From: Alphaproteobacteria bacterium | GTDB taxonomy: Bacteria > Pseudomonadota > Alphaproteobacteria > Bin95 | Assembly (NCBI GenBank): GCA_026710105.1 | Contig: JAPORR010000112.1 | Span: 1-53,432 of the forward strand | Reading direction: 5' to 3' | DNA length: 53,432 bases | Shown: piece by piece, positions 42,714 to 53,364 of the stretch | How the letters are laid out: the number at the start of each line of letters is the position of its first letter | Position numbering within the stretch: the first letter of the stretch is position 1 | Notes under the pieces: model-generated | Told to the model about the DNA's origin: nothing | What the model saw: the letters and a program-made list of their open reading frames with translations, nothing else | Database searches by the model: none | Translations under genes and position numbers: made by a program

Positions 42714-43916
42714 TCAGCGGCTGCCTGCGTGGATCACTTCGCCGAAGGTCACCCAGCGCTCGCCATCGAAGCGGGCGAGCTGCTCGGACTGGATCGGATA
42801 GAAATCCTCCGGAGAAGTATTGACAGTAATGCCTGGCATGATCATCGGCAGTTCGATGTCCTTGAGATTGGCCGCGCAACCCATAATGCCCTCTCGGGAC
42901 AGGTCCTCGCAGGTGTCGAGCACATGGTGCATGAGCCGGGAAACATTGTAACCGAAGGCGTAATTGACATCCGTCATGTCGGCGTCCGGCATGTTCTTTT
43001 CCATGAAGCCGACCCATTCCTTGTAGCCGGGATCGTCGTGCCACTGCGGGTCTACAGGATCCTTGATATACAGTGCTGTAATGAGGCCCGTGGAGCATTC
43101 GAGGCCCGCCGGCGTCAGTGTCGCGCCCACCGAGGAGGACACATTGTTCAGCAGATGCACCGGTTTCCAGCCGATCTCGCAGGACTTGCGAATGGCCTGG
43201 GCGGCGAATTTCGGGATGGTGATGTTGAAGAAGACATTGGCTCCACTCTCCTGCATCTTCAGGATCTGGCTATCCACTGTCGGGTCGGTGACCTCATAGG
43301 GCAGCATGGAGACCACGAGTTCATCCGCCTTGTCGCCAAGGCCGTGCAGAAAGCCGTCGCGGTAGTCCTTTCCGTAGTCGTCGTTCTGGAACAGGATTGC
43401 GATTTTCGGATCCTCGATATTCTCGAGCACGTATTTTGCGTAGATCTCGCCCTCGACGTCATAAGTGGGTTGGAATCCCATGGTCCAGGGATATTTGTCC
43501 GGCTGGCCCCATTTGCTGGCGCCGGTCGCGAGGAACAGATGTGGGACCTTCTTCGCGTTCACATAGCGGTGGATGGCTGAATTAGTCGGCGTGCCGAGCG
43601 TGTTGAACAAGAAAGCGACCTGCTCCTGTTCGACTAGCTTGCGGACCTGCTCGACTGTGCGCGGCGGGCTGTAACCGTCGTCCAACGAGATGAAGTCGAT
43701 CTGGCGCCCCTGGATACCACCCATCTCGTTCACCATCTCGAAATAGGCAGTGATCGTCTTGCCTATGACGCTATAGACCGAGGCCGGCCCCGAATAGGGG
43801 TTGGTGTTGCCAATCTTGATCGTGGTGTCGGTGATGCCGGTCATATCCGCGGCCTGAGCCGTTCCGGCAAGCAAGGCGATGGCTGCGCCGGCGGCGAGTA
43901 GGTTCTTGATGCGCAT
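42714..43916 (-). CDS. branched-chain amino-acid-type ABC transporter substrate-binding protein
   Basis: Signal peptide LLAAGAAIALLAGTAQA; Peripla_BP_6-like ITDTTIKIGNTNPYSGPASVYSVIGKTITAYFEMVNEMGGIQGRQIDFISLDDGYSPPRTVEQVRKLVE. Confidence 0.92.
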   Translation of the reverse strand: MRIKNLLAAGAAIALLAGTAQAADMTGITDTTIKIGNTNPYSGPASVYSVIGKTITAYFEMVNEMGGIQGRQIDFISLDDGYSPPRTVEQVRKLVEQEQVAFLFNTLGTPTNSAIHRYVNAKKVPHLFLATGASKWGQPDKYPWTMGFQPTYDVEGEIYAKYVLENIEDPKIAILFQNDDYGKDYRDGFLHGLGDKADELVVSMLPYEVTDPTVDSQILKMQESGANVFFNITIPKFAAQAIRKSCEIGWKPVHLLNNVSSSVGATLTPAGLECSTGLITALYIKDPVDPQWHDDPGYKEWVGFMEKNMPDADMTDVNYAFGYNVSRLMHHVLDTCEDLSREGIMGCAANLKDIELPMIMPGITVNTSPEDFYPIQSEQLARFDGERWVTFGEVIHAGSR

Positions 43917-43951
43917 GGAGTTGGTCCCTCCCTTTCGGTTGACTCCTGTTG

Positions 43952-44956
43952 CTATCGGCCGCTGCCGGCCGGTCTACGTTTCCACCAGGCGAATGCCCGT
44001 TCCACCGCGCCCCAGACCCCGAACGGCACGAAATATATCACAAGGATCAGGAAAATACCGAAAATCGCCCAGGGCGGCGGCACGAACGGATAGGTGCGGC
44101 TAATATCCTGCGCGAAATTGGGGAGGAAGACAAGGAACAAGCCACCGAAGATCACGCCCGGAATCGATACGATGCCCCCGACCACGGATCCGATCAGAAG
44201 ATTGACGGCGAGGAAGAAATTGAAGGCATCGGGCGCCACGAACTCGGTGACGAAGACGCTGAGGGCTCCGGCGATGCCGGTATACATGGCGCTGATGCCG
44301 AAGGTTGTCGTCTTGTAGAGAGCCGTATTGATGCCCATGGTGCGGGCCGCGATCGGGTTGTCGCGGATTGCCATCATCGCCCGGCCCGAGCGGCTGTGCA
44401 GCAGGCACCAGGCCAGCGCCATCAGTAGAACCATCACCGCAAGCGTCACATAGTAGAGCGATTGGTCGGCGCTGAGCCCCTCGATCAGCGGCTCCGGCTT
44501 CGGCACGAACAGCCCCTGAACGCCACCTGTCCAATGTTCGAAGGCATCGAATTTGAGCAATTGCGGCGTCGCCACAGCGAAAGCAAAGGTGGCAAGCGCG
44601 AGATACAATCCTTCCAACCGCAGCGCCGGCAGACCGAATAGGAAGCCGACCGCGAACGCAACCAGTGCCGCGACTGGCAGGGTGGCATAGTGATTCCACT
44701 CGAAATGATAGAGCAGGATCGCGGCGGTATAGGCACCAACAGCATAGAACGCGCTGTGCCCGATGGAGAATTGCCCATTATATCCGGTCAGGATATTGAG
44801 CCCGAGCAGTGCGACCCCGTAGGCCATCGCCTGGGTGAACTGGAAACTGGTGAAGTCTGACACGAGGTGCGGCAGAAAGCCCGCGAACAGGAGGGCGACG
44901 GCAACAGCAGCCAGCAATTGCGGTGTGACGGGGTTCGGGCGGTCCATGGCGGTCAA
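43952..44956 (-). CDS. livM: branched-chain amino-acid-type ABC transporter permease (LivM)
   Basis: GLNILTGYNGQFSIGHSAFYAVGAYTAAIL; FGLPALRLEGLYLALATFAFA. Confidence 0.92.
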   Translation of the reverse strand: MTAMDRPNPVTPQLLAAVAVALLFAGFLPHLVSDFTSFQFTQAMAYGVALLGLNILTGYNGQFSIGHSAFYAVGAYTAAILLYHFEWNHYATLPVAALVAFAVGFLFGLPALRLEGLYLALATFAFAVATPQLLKFDAFEHWTGGVQGLFVPKPEPLIEGLSADQSLYYVTLAVMVLLMALAWCLLHSRSGRAMMAIRDNPIAARTMGINTALYKTTTFGISAMYTGIAGALSVFVTEFVAPDAFNFFLAVNLLIGSVVGGIVSIPGVIFGGLFLVFLPNFAQDISRTYPFVPPPWAIFGIFLILVIYFVPFGVWGAVERAFAWWKRRPAGSGR

Positions 44957-45828
44957 ACCCTCCGCACCACGACGCGGCCGAACAGCCCAGCCGGCTTGAA
45001 GACGAGCACGCCCACAATCAAGATCAACGCGAAGGTGAGCTTGAGCTCGGAGCCGCCTGGCACATATTGACCGACCCAGTTCTCCAGCACGCCGACGACG
45101 AGTCCGCCCAGCACCGCGCCGCCCGGGCTGGACACGCCGCCAAGGAGAGCACCAGCAAAGCCGTAGAGTAGCACGCCCGCCATCATGTTTGGCTCCAGGA
45201 AGACAATCGGCGCGACTAGTATGCCGCCGACAGCACCGATGGCCGCTGCGAGCCCCCAGCCCAGTGCCAACATCCAGCCGACCGAAACGCCGACCAGCCT
45301 GGCCGAGTCTGGGTTGGCGGCGGCAGCGCGCATGGCGAGCCCGACGCGCGTGAAGCGGAAGAAGGCGAAGACCAGCGCCAGCACGCCAAGCGTGAGTGCG
45401 ATGACACCGATATGATGTGGGCCGATCAGGGTTGATTTGAAGCCGAGATCCGCTGGGAAGAGGCTCGGAAACGGCTTGATGGTGAACTCCCAGATCCAGC
45501 CTGCCACGGCGTTGAAGATGACCAGTAGACCGATGAACACGATGATCTGGTTGAGCACCGGGGCATTCTCCACGGGCTTCACGATCACCCGCTCAATCGC
45601 CACCCCAGCCAGGAAAGACAGGCCCACCGCGAGCAGGAAGGCCAGCCAGACCGGCGCGCCGAGGCCCACCAACGTCCAGGCTATATAGGTCGAGAACATC
45701 GCCATTTCGCCTTGGGCGAAATTGAAATGGTCGGTGGCCTGGTAGATCATCACCACCGCCAGCGCTACGCAGGAATAGATCGACCCGATCGCGAGGCCGG
45801 CGAACGTCAATTGCAAGAACAGATCCAT
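44953..45828 (-). CDS. livH: branched-chain amino-acid-type ABC transporter permease (LivH)
   Basis: MDLFLQLTFAGLAIGSIYSCVALAVVMIYQATDHFNFAQGEMAMFSTYIAW; ATG at 45828. Confidence 0.92.
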   Translation of the reverse strand: MDLFLQLTFAGLAIGSIYSCVALAVVMIYQATDHFNFAQGEMAMFSTYIAWTLVGLGAPVWLAFLLAVGLSFLAGVAIERVIVKPVENAPVLNQIIVFIGLLVIFNAVAGWIWEFTIKPFPSLFPADLGFKSTLIGPHHIGVIALTLGVLALVFAFFRFTRVGLAMRAAAANPDSARLVGVSVGWMLALGWGLAAAIGAVGGILVAPIVFLEPNMMAGVLLYGFAGALLGGVSSPGGAVLGGLVVGVLENWVGQYVPGGSELKLTFALILIVGVLVFKPAGLFGRVVVRRV

Positions 45829-45844
45829 CTTCAGGCGCCCGCTT

Positions 45845-46555
45845 TCAGTAACCGAGATAGATGCGGCGGATGTTTTCGTCGTTGCGCAGCAGCTCAGACT
45901 CGCCACCCATCACCACCTTGCCCGTCTCCAGCAGATAGGCGTGATCGGCGAATGCAAGCGCGAGGCTCGCATTCTGCTCCACCAGCAGCATGGACGTACC
46001 CTCGCGCTCGCGGATGCGTGCCATGATCTCATAGATCTCCTGCACGATCAGCGGCGCAAGGCCGAAAGAGGGCTCGTCGAGCAGCATGAGCTTCGGGCGT
46101 AGCATTAGCGCGCGGCCGATGGCGAGCATCTGCTGTTCGCCGCCAGAAAGCGTTCCCGCCTGCTGGCGGCGGCGGTCGCCAAGCCTCGGGAAATAGCCGT
46201 AAACGCTCTCCATGTCGGCGGCGATCCCGGCCTTGTCCTTGCGCGTATAGGCGCCAAGGACAAGGTTCTCTTCGACCGACTGGCGCACGAAAGTACCACG
46301 GCCTTCCGGCACATGCGCGATGCCGAGCCGGACAACGCGCTCGGTCGAGAGGCCGGAGAGATCCTGCCCGTCGAACACGACCTCGCCATCCGTGCGCACC
46401 ATGCGGCAGATGGCCCTCAGTGTCGTTGTTTTGCCCGCACCATTCGCGCCGAGAATCGCTGTGATTGACCCTTCGTCGAGCCGGAAATCCACCCCGAACA
46501 ACGCCTGCGTCTGGCGGTAATAGGCTTCCAGCGCCCGGACCTCGAGAAACGCCAT
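45845..46555 (-). CDS. livF: branched-chain amino-acid-type ABC transporter ATP-binding protein (LivF)
   Basis: ILGANGAGKTTTLRAICRMV; LSGGEQQMLAIGRALMLRPKLMLLDEPSFGLAP. Confidence 0.93.
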   Translation of the reverse strand: MAFLEVRALEAYYRQTQALFGVDFRLDEGSITAILGANGAGKTTTLRAICRMVRTDGEVVFDGQDLSGLSTERVVRLGIAHVPEGRGTFVRQSVEENLVLGAYTRKDKAGIAADMESVYGYFPRLGDRRRQQAGTLSGGEQQMLAIGRALMLRPKLMLLDEPSFGLAPLIVQEIYEIMARIREREGTSMLLVEQNASLALAFADHAYLLETGKVVMGGESELLRNDENIRRIYLGY

Positions 46556-47325
46556 CAGTGCGCGGTCCCGAGATAGGCTTCGATGACCTTGGGGTCGCGC
46601 TGCACCTCTTCCGGCGTCCCATCCGCGATCTTGCGGCCGAAATCGATCGCTACCACTTTATCAGACACCTGCATGACCAGGCTCATATGATGCTCGACCA
46701 AAAGCACGGTGATGCCGCGCTCGTCCCGTATCTGCCTGATCTGCTGCATCAGATGGTCGAGCTCCTCGTGGTTGAGGCCGCCCGCTGGCTCGTCCAGCAA
46801 CAGCAATTCCGGCTCACTGGCGAGCGCACGCGCCAATTCGACCCGCTTCTGATAGCCGAAGGGCAAGCCACCGACTGGCGCATGCGTCACTTCGGTCAGG
46901 TCCGTGAACGCGATCAACTCCATCGCGCGGGCCATCAGCCCGGCTTCTTCCCGACGGACCCAAGGCAGGCGCAAGGCATTGGACACATAATCGCTATCAG
47001 TGCGCGCATGGCCGCCAATCATCACATTGTCGAGCACGGAGAGCGTAGGGAAGAGTGCGAGGTTCTGGAACGTGCGGCCGATACCGAGCGAGGCGATCCT
47101 GTTAGGCGGCAGGTCCAGCAGTGAGCGGCCCTTGAACAGGATCTCCCCTGCATTCGGCGTATAGAGCCGCGAGAGACAGTTGAAGAGGGTTGTCTTTCCC
47201 GCGCCGTTCGGGCCTATCAGCCCGACAATCCAGTCCTTCGGAATATCGAAGGACACGCCGTCCAGCGCTACAATGCCGCCGAAATGCACTGCGACATCGC
47301 GGACTTCGAGAACCGTCTGGTTCAA
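46555..47325 (-). CDS. livG: branched-chain amino-acid-type ABC transporter ATP-binding protein (LivG)
   Basis: [53 protein letters not shown]. Confidence 0.93.
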   Translation of the reverse strand: MNQTVLEVRDVAVHFGGIVALDGVSFDIPKDWIVGLIGPNGAGKTTLFNCLSRLYTPNAGEILFKGRSLLDLPPNRIASLGIGRTFQNLALFPTLSVLDNVMIGGHARTDSDYVSNALRLPWVRREEAGLMARAMELIAFTDLTEVTHAPVGGLPFGYQKRVELARALASEPELLLLDEPAGGLNHEELDHLMQQIRQIRDERGITVLLVEHHMSLVMQVSDKVVAIDFGRKIADGTPEEVQRDPKVIEAYLGTAH

Positions 47326-47484
47326 TTCCCTCCTCCGAGATGCGCGCCCTCGCGGCCGCTCTTGACCAAACCTTTAGCAGATGGCCTGCATGGCGACAAC
47401 GTCCGGCAGAAGCCGTACCCCTCGAGCCTTTGCGGATCTGTCATAAGCCGTATTAGGTGAACCGAACCGACAGGCATCCTGATA

Positions 47485-49308
47485 TCAAAATGTCCCCTCC
47501 AGGAATTCCGCCTCACTGCGGTGGCATTCTATGGCATGCCGTCCGCCGAGATGCCGAACGGGTGGTGTTTCCTGGTCGCAAAGTCCTTTGACTCCTATAG
47601 AACAGCGGTCGAAGAAGGGGCAACCCGTATCGGTCATAGTGACGATGCGGTCGAGGCCAGCCTGCGCCACTCTGCTCTCCATCGTCTCTTCCAGCCAGCC
47701 GATGCGTAACTCCGGAACAGAGGCGATCAGCAGCCGAGTATAGGGATGATAAGGCGGCGAAAGCACGCGGTCAGTCGGCCCTTGCTCGACCACCCGCCCG
47801 GCATAGAGCACGACGATGTCGTCGGCGAAGGATGCGACAGTGGACAGGTCGTGGCTGATGAAGACGAAGGACACGCCGCTCTGCCGCCTGAGCCGCTTGA
47901 GGAGCTCGATGATATTGGCGCCGACGATAGTGTCGAGTGCGGAGATCACCTCGTCGCAGAGCAGCACTTCTGGCGATGCGGCTAGTGCGCGGGCTAGATT
48001 GACGCGCTGCTTCTGCCCACCGGAAAGCTCTTCGGGATAGCGTCCGGCAAATTCCGCCGGCAGCTCGACCATCTCCAACAGCGCGCTGACCCGCCGGCGC
48101 TTCTCCTTCCCGCGCAAGCCGAAGTAGAATTCCAATGGGCGGCCGAGAATGCCATCGATCCTCTGGCGCGGATTGAGCGCGACATCTGCCATCTGGAACA
48201 CGAACTGGATCCTCTGGAGCTCGCTACGGTTCCGTTGCCGGAGGCTGGGTCGGAGCGGCGCGCCGTCCAGCAGGATCTCTCCTTCGGTCGCCGGCAGCAG
48301 GCCGGACATGACCCGCGCGAGGGTGGATTTGCCGCAACCCGATTCGCCGATAATCCCTACCGTGTGCCCACGCTGCACCACCAGATTGACATCGCGCAGC
48401 ACCTTGACGACCGCGGAACCGTCCCTTTGCCGGCCGTAACCCGCGCTTACACCCTTTACTTCAATCGCCGGACTCTCACGCACATGGTCTGCCAGCGCCG
48501 TATCACCCTGGCCCGCCGCCGGCGGCGGGCGCACCGCTGCCATCAGGCGGCGCGTATAGTCGTGAGAAGGGTTGTTGATGACCTGATCTGCTTCCCCGTG
48601 CTCAAGGACCTCGCCCGCATAGAGAACGACGATGCGGTCCGCGATCTGGGCGACGACCGACAGATCATGAGTGACATAGAGCGCCGCCGCTCCTTCGTGC
48701 TTGATGACGGACTTGAACGCCTTGAGCACCTCGATCTGGGTTGTCACATCGAGGGCGGTGGTAGGCTCGTCTAGAATCAGCAGGTCCGGTTTGCCGCAGA
48801 GCGCCATCGCCGCCATCAGCCGTTGCAGCTGACCACCGGATACCTGGTGAGGATAGCGCCTGCCGAGGCGGTCTGGATCAGGCAATTCCAGCGCCCGGTA
48901 GAGCGCTTTGGCTCGCTCTTGCGATTCTTCGCGCGTCATCTGGCCATGGAGCACGGGCGATTCCGTCACCTGTTCGCCGATGGTGAGTGCCGGATTGAAG
49001 GTAGCGGCCGCGCTCTGGGCCAGATAGGCAACGTGCCGGCCGCGCATGGCGCGCTTGTCGTCCGGTGGTATGGAGAGGACGTCCCGGCCTTCCAGCCGCA
49101 CCTCGCCGCCGGTGAATGCCAGGCCGGGCTTGGAATATCCGAGCGCCGAGAGGGCGATGGTGGTTTTGCCGGAACCGGATTCGCCGATAAGCGCGACCAC
49201 TTCGCCCCGCTCGATAGTGAAGCTCACGCCCTTGACGATGGGCACGAGCCCACCGTTATCCTTATGTGCCTTGATCGTTAGGCCGTCTACTTCGAGGAGC
49301 GCTGGCAT
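47485..49308 (-). CDS. dipeptide/oligopeptide ABC transporter, fused two-domain ATP-binding protein (DppD-DppF type)
   Basis: Two ATPase modules: ALIGESGSGKTTIALSAL...VSGGQLQRLMAAMALCGKPDLLILDEPTTALD and GIIGESGCGKSTLARVMSG...LSGGQKQRVNLARALAASPEVLLCDEVISALD; ATG at 49308. Confidence 0.94.
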   Translation of the reverse strand: MPALLEVDGLTIKAHKDNGGLVPIVKGVSFTIERGEVVALIGESGSGKTTIALSALGYSKPGLAFTGGEVRLEGRDVLSIPPDDKRAMRGRHVAYLAQSAAATFNPALTIGEQVTESPVLHGQMTREESQERAKALYRALELPDPDRLGRRYPHQVSGGQLQRLMAAMALCGKPDLLILDEPTTALDVTTQIEVLKAFKSVIKHEGAAALYVTHDLSVVAQIADRIVVLYAGEVLEHGEADQVINNPSHDYTRRLMAAVRPPPAAGQGDTALADHVRESPAIEVKGVSAGYGRQRDGSAVVKVLRDVNLVVQRGHTVGIIGESGCGKSTLARVMSGLLPATEGEILLDGAPLRPSLRQRNRSELQRIQFVFQMADVALNPRQRIDGILGRPLEFYFGLRGKEKRRRVSALLEMVELPAEFAGRYPEELSGGQKQRVNLARALAASPEVLLCDEVISALDTIVGANIIELLKRLRRQSGVSFVFISHDLSTVASFADDIVVLYAGRVVEQGPTDRVLSPPYHPYTRLLIASVPELRIGWLEETMESRVAQAGLDRIVTMTDTGCPFFDRCSIGVKGLCDQETPPVRHLGGRHAIECHRSEAEFLEGTF

Positions 49309-50243
49309 CAGATCATTCTCTTTGCCAGCCGCCCGCCGGCATGGGCGGAGACATCGTCCACGACGAGGTTGACGGCGATGGTAAGTGTAGCGATCGCGAG
49401 AGCTGGCACCAGCGGCGCGATCGCGCCATAGGGCAAGCCGGAGAGGTTTTCGCGCACCATGCCGCCCCAGTCGGACTGGGGCGGCTGCACCCCAAGGCCC
49501 AGGAAGCTCAGGCTCGAGATGAACAGGATGACATAGACGAAGCGCAGACCGAAATCGGTCGCCATCGGCATGGCGACATTGGGCAAGATTTCGCGGGTAA
49601 CGATCCACCACAGCCCCTCGCCGCGGACCCGCGCCGCCTCGACGAAATCGCTGACCTTGACATCCAGCCCGAGCGACCGGGCGATCCGGAACACGCTGGA
49701 GGCATAGATCAAACCTGTCAGCACAATCAGTATGGGGATGGTGCTGCCTATGGCGGCGATCATCACGAGCGCCAGCATGATGCTCGGAATCGACAGGATG
49801 GCGTCGTTGAAGCGGCTCAGCACGGAGTCTGTCATGCCCCCACCAACCGCTGCCGCAATGCCGAGCGTAACGCCCACGAGATAGGCGAGCAGCGTCGAGG
49901 CGAGCGAGATGCCGATGGTCATGCGCGCGCCGAACAAGGTGCGTGAGAGCGTGTCGCGGCCAAGATAATCGGTGCCGAGCCAGGCGACCGAACCCGGCGG
50001 CTGGTAATCCGTCTCGGGATAGGGATTGTCGCTGCCTGGCACGATGAACAGCGCCTCGTCCAGGATGTCGGCCTCGTGATAGGGCGAGATCGACGGTCCG
50101 ATGAAAACGATGGCCATCCAGAACGCAACAATGCAGACCCCGAGCTTTCCACTCCAGGAGAGTCTCAGCCGGCGCCGCGGCGGAGCGTCCGGCAACTCCT
50201 CGAAGGTCGTTGCGGTATCGGTCCTGTCGATGGGTTCGGCCAT
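49308..50243 (-). CDS. dipeptide-type ABC transporter permease (DppC-like)
   Basis: WLGTDYLGRDTLSRTLFGARMTIGISLASTLLAYLVGVTLGIAAA...RVRGEGLWWIVTREILPN. Confidence 0.92.
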   Translation of the reverse strand: MAEPIDRTDTATTFEELPDAPPRRRLRLSWSGKLGVCIVAFWMAIVFIGPSISPYHEADILDEALFIVPGSDNPYPETDYQPPGSVAWLGTDYLGRDTLSRTLFGARMTIGISLASTLLAYLVGVTLGIAAAVGGGMTDSVLSRFNDAILSIPSIMLALVMIAAIGSTIPILIVLTGLIYASSVFRIARSLGLDVKVSDFVEAARVRGEGLWWIVTREILPNVAMPMATDFGLRFVYVILFISSLSFLGLGVQPPQSDWGGMVRENLSGLPYGAIAPLVPALAIATLTIAVNLVVDDVSAHAGGRLAKRMI

Positions 50244-50254
50244 GGGCGATCTCT

Positions 50255-51262
50255 CTATTTCGGATGCCGGAGTCTCGGGTTCGACAGGATCGACACCATG
50301 TCAGCGACGAAGATCAGCACGACATAGGTAGCGCAGAAGATCATCGCGCAGGCCTGTACCAGCGGCAGGTCGCGTGTCTGCACGGCGTCGATCATCAGCT
50401 TGGCCAGTCCCGGATAGGCGAATATCGTCTCGACGATGACGACCCCGCTCACGAGATAGGCGAGGTTGAGTGCGATGACATTGGCGATGGGCCCGATGGT
50501 GTTGAACAGCGCATGGCGGAGAATGATCCGCCTGCGCGGCACACCCTTCAGGATCGCCATTTCTATATAGGGCGAGCTCATGACATTGAGCACAGTGGCC
50601 CTGGTCATGCGCATGATCTGTGCGGAGGCGACGATAATCAGCGTGAGTGCGGGCATAGCGAGCGCGCGCACCAGTTTCATACCGGTCTCCTGCCCGCTGA
50701 TATAGGCCGTGGCAGGTAGCCAGCCGAGCTGGACCGCCACCACCAGCACCAGCAGGGTGGCGACCAGGAATTCGGGTACCGAGATAAGCCCTAGCGTGGT
50801 AAAGGTGACCGCTCGGTCGAGCTTCGTGCCGGGATACATGGCGGCCAGCAGCCCTACAGTCACCGCGAAGGGCACAGCGACGACCGCTACCGCGCCGGCG
50901 AGCTGCAAGGTATTAGCGAGGCGGGGTATGAGCATTTCGGAAATCGGCGTGCCGACGGTGCCGGCTCCAGCACCTGCCTTGGAGACGCCAAGATCCCCAG
51001 ACAATAGGTCGCTCAGCCAGATAAAATAACGGATATGCGCCGGCTCATCTAGGCCAAGCTTGGCGCGCAGCGCCGCCAAGGAGTCCGGCGTCGCCATCTG
51101 ACCAAGGATGATGTTGGCTACATCGCCCGGCAGGATGCTTGTGCCGATGAAGATCAGCACCGACACAATGAACAGTGTCATGATGCCGAGCGCCGTCCGG
51201 CGCAGCATTGCGGTCAGCAGCGTCATTCTATAGGCGATCCGGAGCGGTCCGCCATGCGTCAT
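50255..51262 (-). CDS. dipeptide-type ABC transporter permease (DppB-like)
   Basis: MLRRTALGIMTLFIVSVLIFIGTSILPGD...MRMTRATVLNVMSSPYIEMAILKGVPRRRIILRHALFN. Confidence 0.92.
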   Translation of the reverse strand: MTHGGPLRIAYRMTLLTAMLRRTALGIMTLFIVSVLIFIGTSILPGDVANIILGQMATPDSLAALRAKLGLDEPAHIRYFIWLSDLLSGDLGVSKAGAGAGTVGTPISEMLIPRLANTLQLAGAVAVVAVPFAVTVGLLAAMYPGTKLDRAVTFTTLGLISVPEFLVATLLVLVVAVQLGWLPATAYISGQETGMKLVRALAMPALTLIIVASAQIMRMTRATVLNVMSSPYIEMAILKGVPRRRIILRHALFNTIGPIANVIALNLAYLVSGVVIVETIFAYPGLAKLMIDAVQTRDLPLVQACAMIFCATYVVLIFVADMVSILSNPRLRHPK

Positions 51263-51342
51263 CCGGAAAGCGGTCGGGGCGAAGGACCCGCGTGGTGAAA
51301 GCCCCGCGGGTCCATGTCATCCAGACGACGTCACGGGCGGGC

Positions 51343-52923
51343 TTACTCCGCCATCCACGCGAACTCGGGCCACTCATAGGCGCCGACTGCACCGAACGGC
51401 GCATTCGGGATCCCCTGGATCTTGTTGCTGGCGCCGTCGACCTCGTTCACATGGCAGGGAATCACCATACCGCTGCCATTGTGGATCAGGGTCTGCATTT
51501 CACAGAGCATAGCATGGCGCATGGCGGGATCGGTTTCGGCGAGCTGGAGCTGCAGCAATTCGCCCATCCGCTCATTGTTCCAGAACGTGTCGTTCCAGGC
51601 CGCATTCGGTGCGAACTGAATGGCCATCTGCGCATTTGCGGTCGGACGCATGTTCCAGGAAACGACATTAATCGGCTCCTTCATCCACACCGCGCCCCAG
51701 TAACCGTCCGCCGGCACTTTCTTGACCTTGAGGTCGAAACCAATCTTCTTGAGGTTCGCCTGCATCAGAAGGCAGATTTCTTCGATGCCATGGCGCACCG
51801 GCGCGACATACAGTTCAGCGGACGTGACGCCCGACTTCTCGAGATGGAACTTGGCCTTGTCCGGGTCGAACATGCGCACCGCCAACTCATCACAATGGTC
51901 TGGACCGAAGGCGGGCCCAATCGGGTGGTCATTGCCGACAGTCCCGTGGCCCTTGAGGATAGACCGCACGATGCGCTCGCGATCCTGGATATATTGCATC
52001 GCCTTGACGAAATCATCGTTTTCGCCCGGTGCCGTGTTCTTCAGGATGCAGATGCCGGTATAGCTGCTGCTCGGCGTTGAGATGACACGCACCCCCCCGG
52101 CCTGCTCGATCCGTGCAATCGCCTTGGGGTCAACGCCCGCGATCAGGTCTACATCGCCGGCGATCAAGGCATTAGCCCGAGACTGCGGGTCGGTGATGGC
52201 GGTGATCTCGACCGCATCGAAATTCGCCCCGTCGCGCCAGTAATTGGGGTTGCGCGAATGGAGGGACCTCACACCGGGTTCAAAGGAGTCGAGCACAAAC
52301 GGCCCGGTACCGTTGCCCTTACGGAAGTCCTGCGTGTCCATCTTGACGACCTTGGCCTGCTTCTCGGTCAGCTTGGCTGGAAGGTCGGAATCCGGAGACA
52401 TGAGGATGGCCTTCACGGTGTAGTTGTCTACCCGTTTCCATTCCTGGACCGAGGCAAACAGCGCCTTGGCCGTGGAGGGGGAGTCTGGCCCGATATGGCG
52501 GTTCATGCTCCAGACGATGTCGTCGGCTGTCAGCGGCGAGCCGTCATGAAATTCCACACCCTTGCGAATCTTGAAAGTGTATTCGGTCGCATTCTTGTTG
52601 GCCGACCATTCCTCGGCCAGCTCGGGTGCGAGCATGACGTTGTCGCGCATCTGTACGAGGCCGTTATAGGTGGCCCTGCCGCGCGTATAGTCGATGCCTG
52701 AGGTAAAGACGATCGGGTCCATCTGATCGTCAGGCCCGTGGATATTGTTGGCGTAGCGCGCTGTGCCGCCCTTGCGCGGCGTGGCCGCGAGCGCGCTGGA
52801 CGCATTCAGGAACCCAGTAGCAGCCGTGCCTGTAACGCCGAGAGCGCCTAGGGCGGTGAGGAAGTCGCGGCGGCCCATCTTGCCGTCCCGAACCATCTGC
52901 TGGAACTTCAGGATATCTTTCAT
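51343..52923 (-). CDS. dipeptide-type ABC transporter substrate-binding protein (SBP_bac_5), Tat-like signal
   Basis: GRRDFLTALGALGVTGTAATG Tat-like leader; ELAEEWSANKNATEYTFKIRKGVEFHDGSPLTADDIVWSMNR. Confidence 0.94.
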   Translation of the reverse strand: MKDILKFQQMVRDGKMGRRDFLTALGALGVTGTAATGFLNASSALAATPRKGGTARYANNIHGPDDQMDPIVFTSGIDYTRGRATYNGLVQMRDNVMLAPELAEEWSANKNATEYTFKIRKGVEFHDGSPLTADDIVWSMNRHIGPDSPSTAKALFASVQEWKRVDNYTVKAILMSPDSDLPAKLTEKQAKVVKMDTQDFRKGNGTGPFVLDSFEPGVRSLHSRNPNYWRDGANFDAVEITAITDPQSRANALIAGDVDLIAGVDPKAIARIEQAGGVRVISTPSSSYTGICILKNTAPGENDDFVKAMQYIQDRERIVRSILKGHGTVGNDHPIGPAFGPDHCDELAVRMFDPDKAKFHLEKSGVTSAELYVAPVRHGIEEICLLMQANLKKIGFDLKVKKVPADGYWGAVWMKEPINVVSWNMRPTANAQMAIQFAPNAAWNDTFWNNERMGELLQLQLAETDPAMRHAMLCEMQTLIHNGSGMVIPCHVNEVDGASNKIQGIPNAPFGAVGAYEWPEFAWMAE

Positions 52924-53364
52924 GGTCGTGCTCTCCTTGCTGTCTGCCCCGGCTCCGTTATGGGCTACGATGTCCGATAGAGATGTCTTCCATCGGGCAG
53001 ACAGACAATTTGTCGAATTCCCTGCGATGGCATTCGCGAGACGCCGCCGCAGCGCAGCGCAGGAGCATTGATAGTCAAGACAGCCCCGGTCCTGCAGCCG
53101 CTATGCTGATACCCGGCGCACCGCCAGGCTCCGCCGGCTGGGCGCGCCGGCAGCGGGTTTATGGCAGTATCGGGCACTCCCGTCAAATCGCTGGCCTGTT
53201 CCGGCAGTGCCACCAGGGCCGCAAGCCCAGTAAACACAGGTGGAAGCGGTGGTTGACCTGTGGTTCGAACGCCTGCAAGCGGATCCGGCGTCGCTGTGCC
53301 CTGCGGTGCTCGCTCATTCGTCCGCGACGCTTTATGCTGGCGATGATCGAGACTGGGGGGTCGT

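Noticed and set aside
53215-53280. tRNA-like ggttcgaac motif
   Set aside because: The surrounding bases do not form a T-stem, anticodon arm or acceptor stem; chance match.
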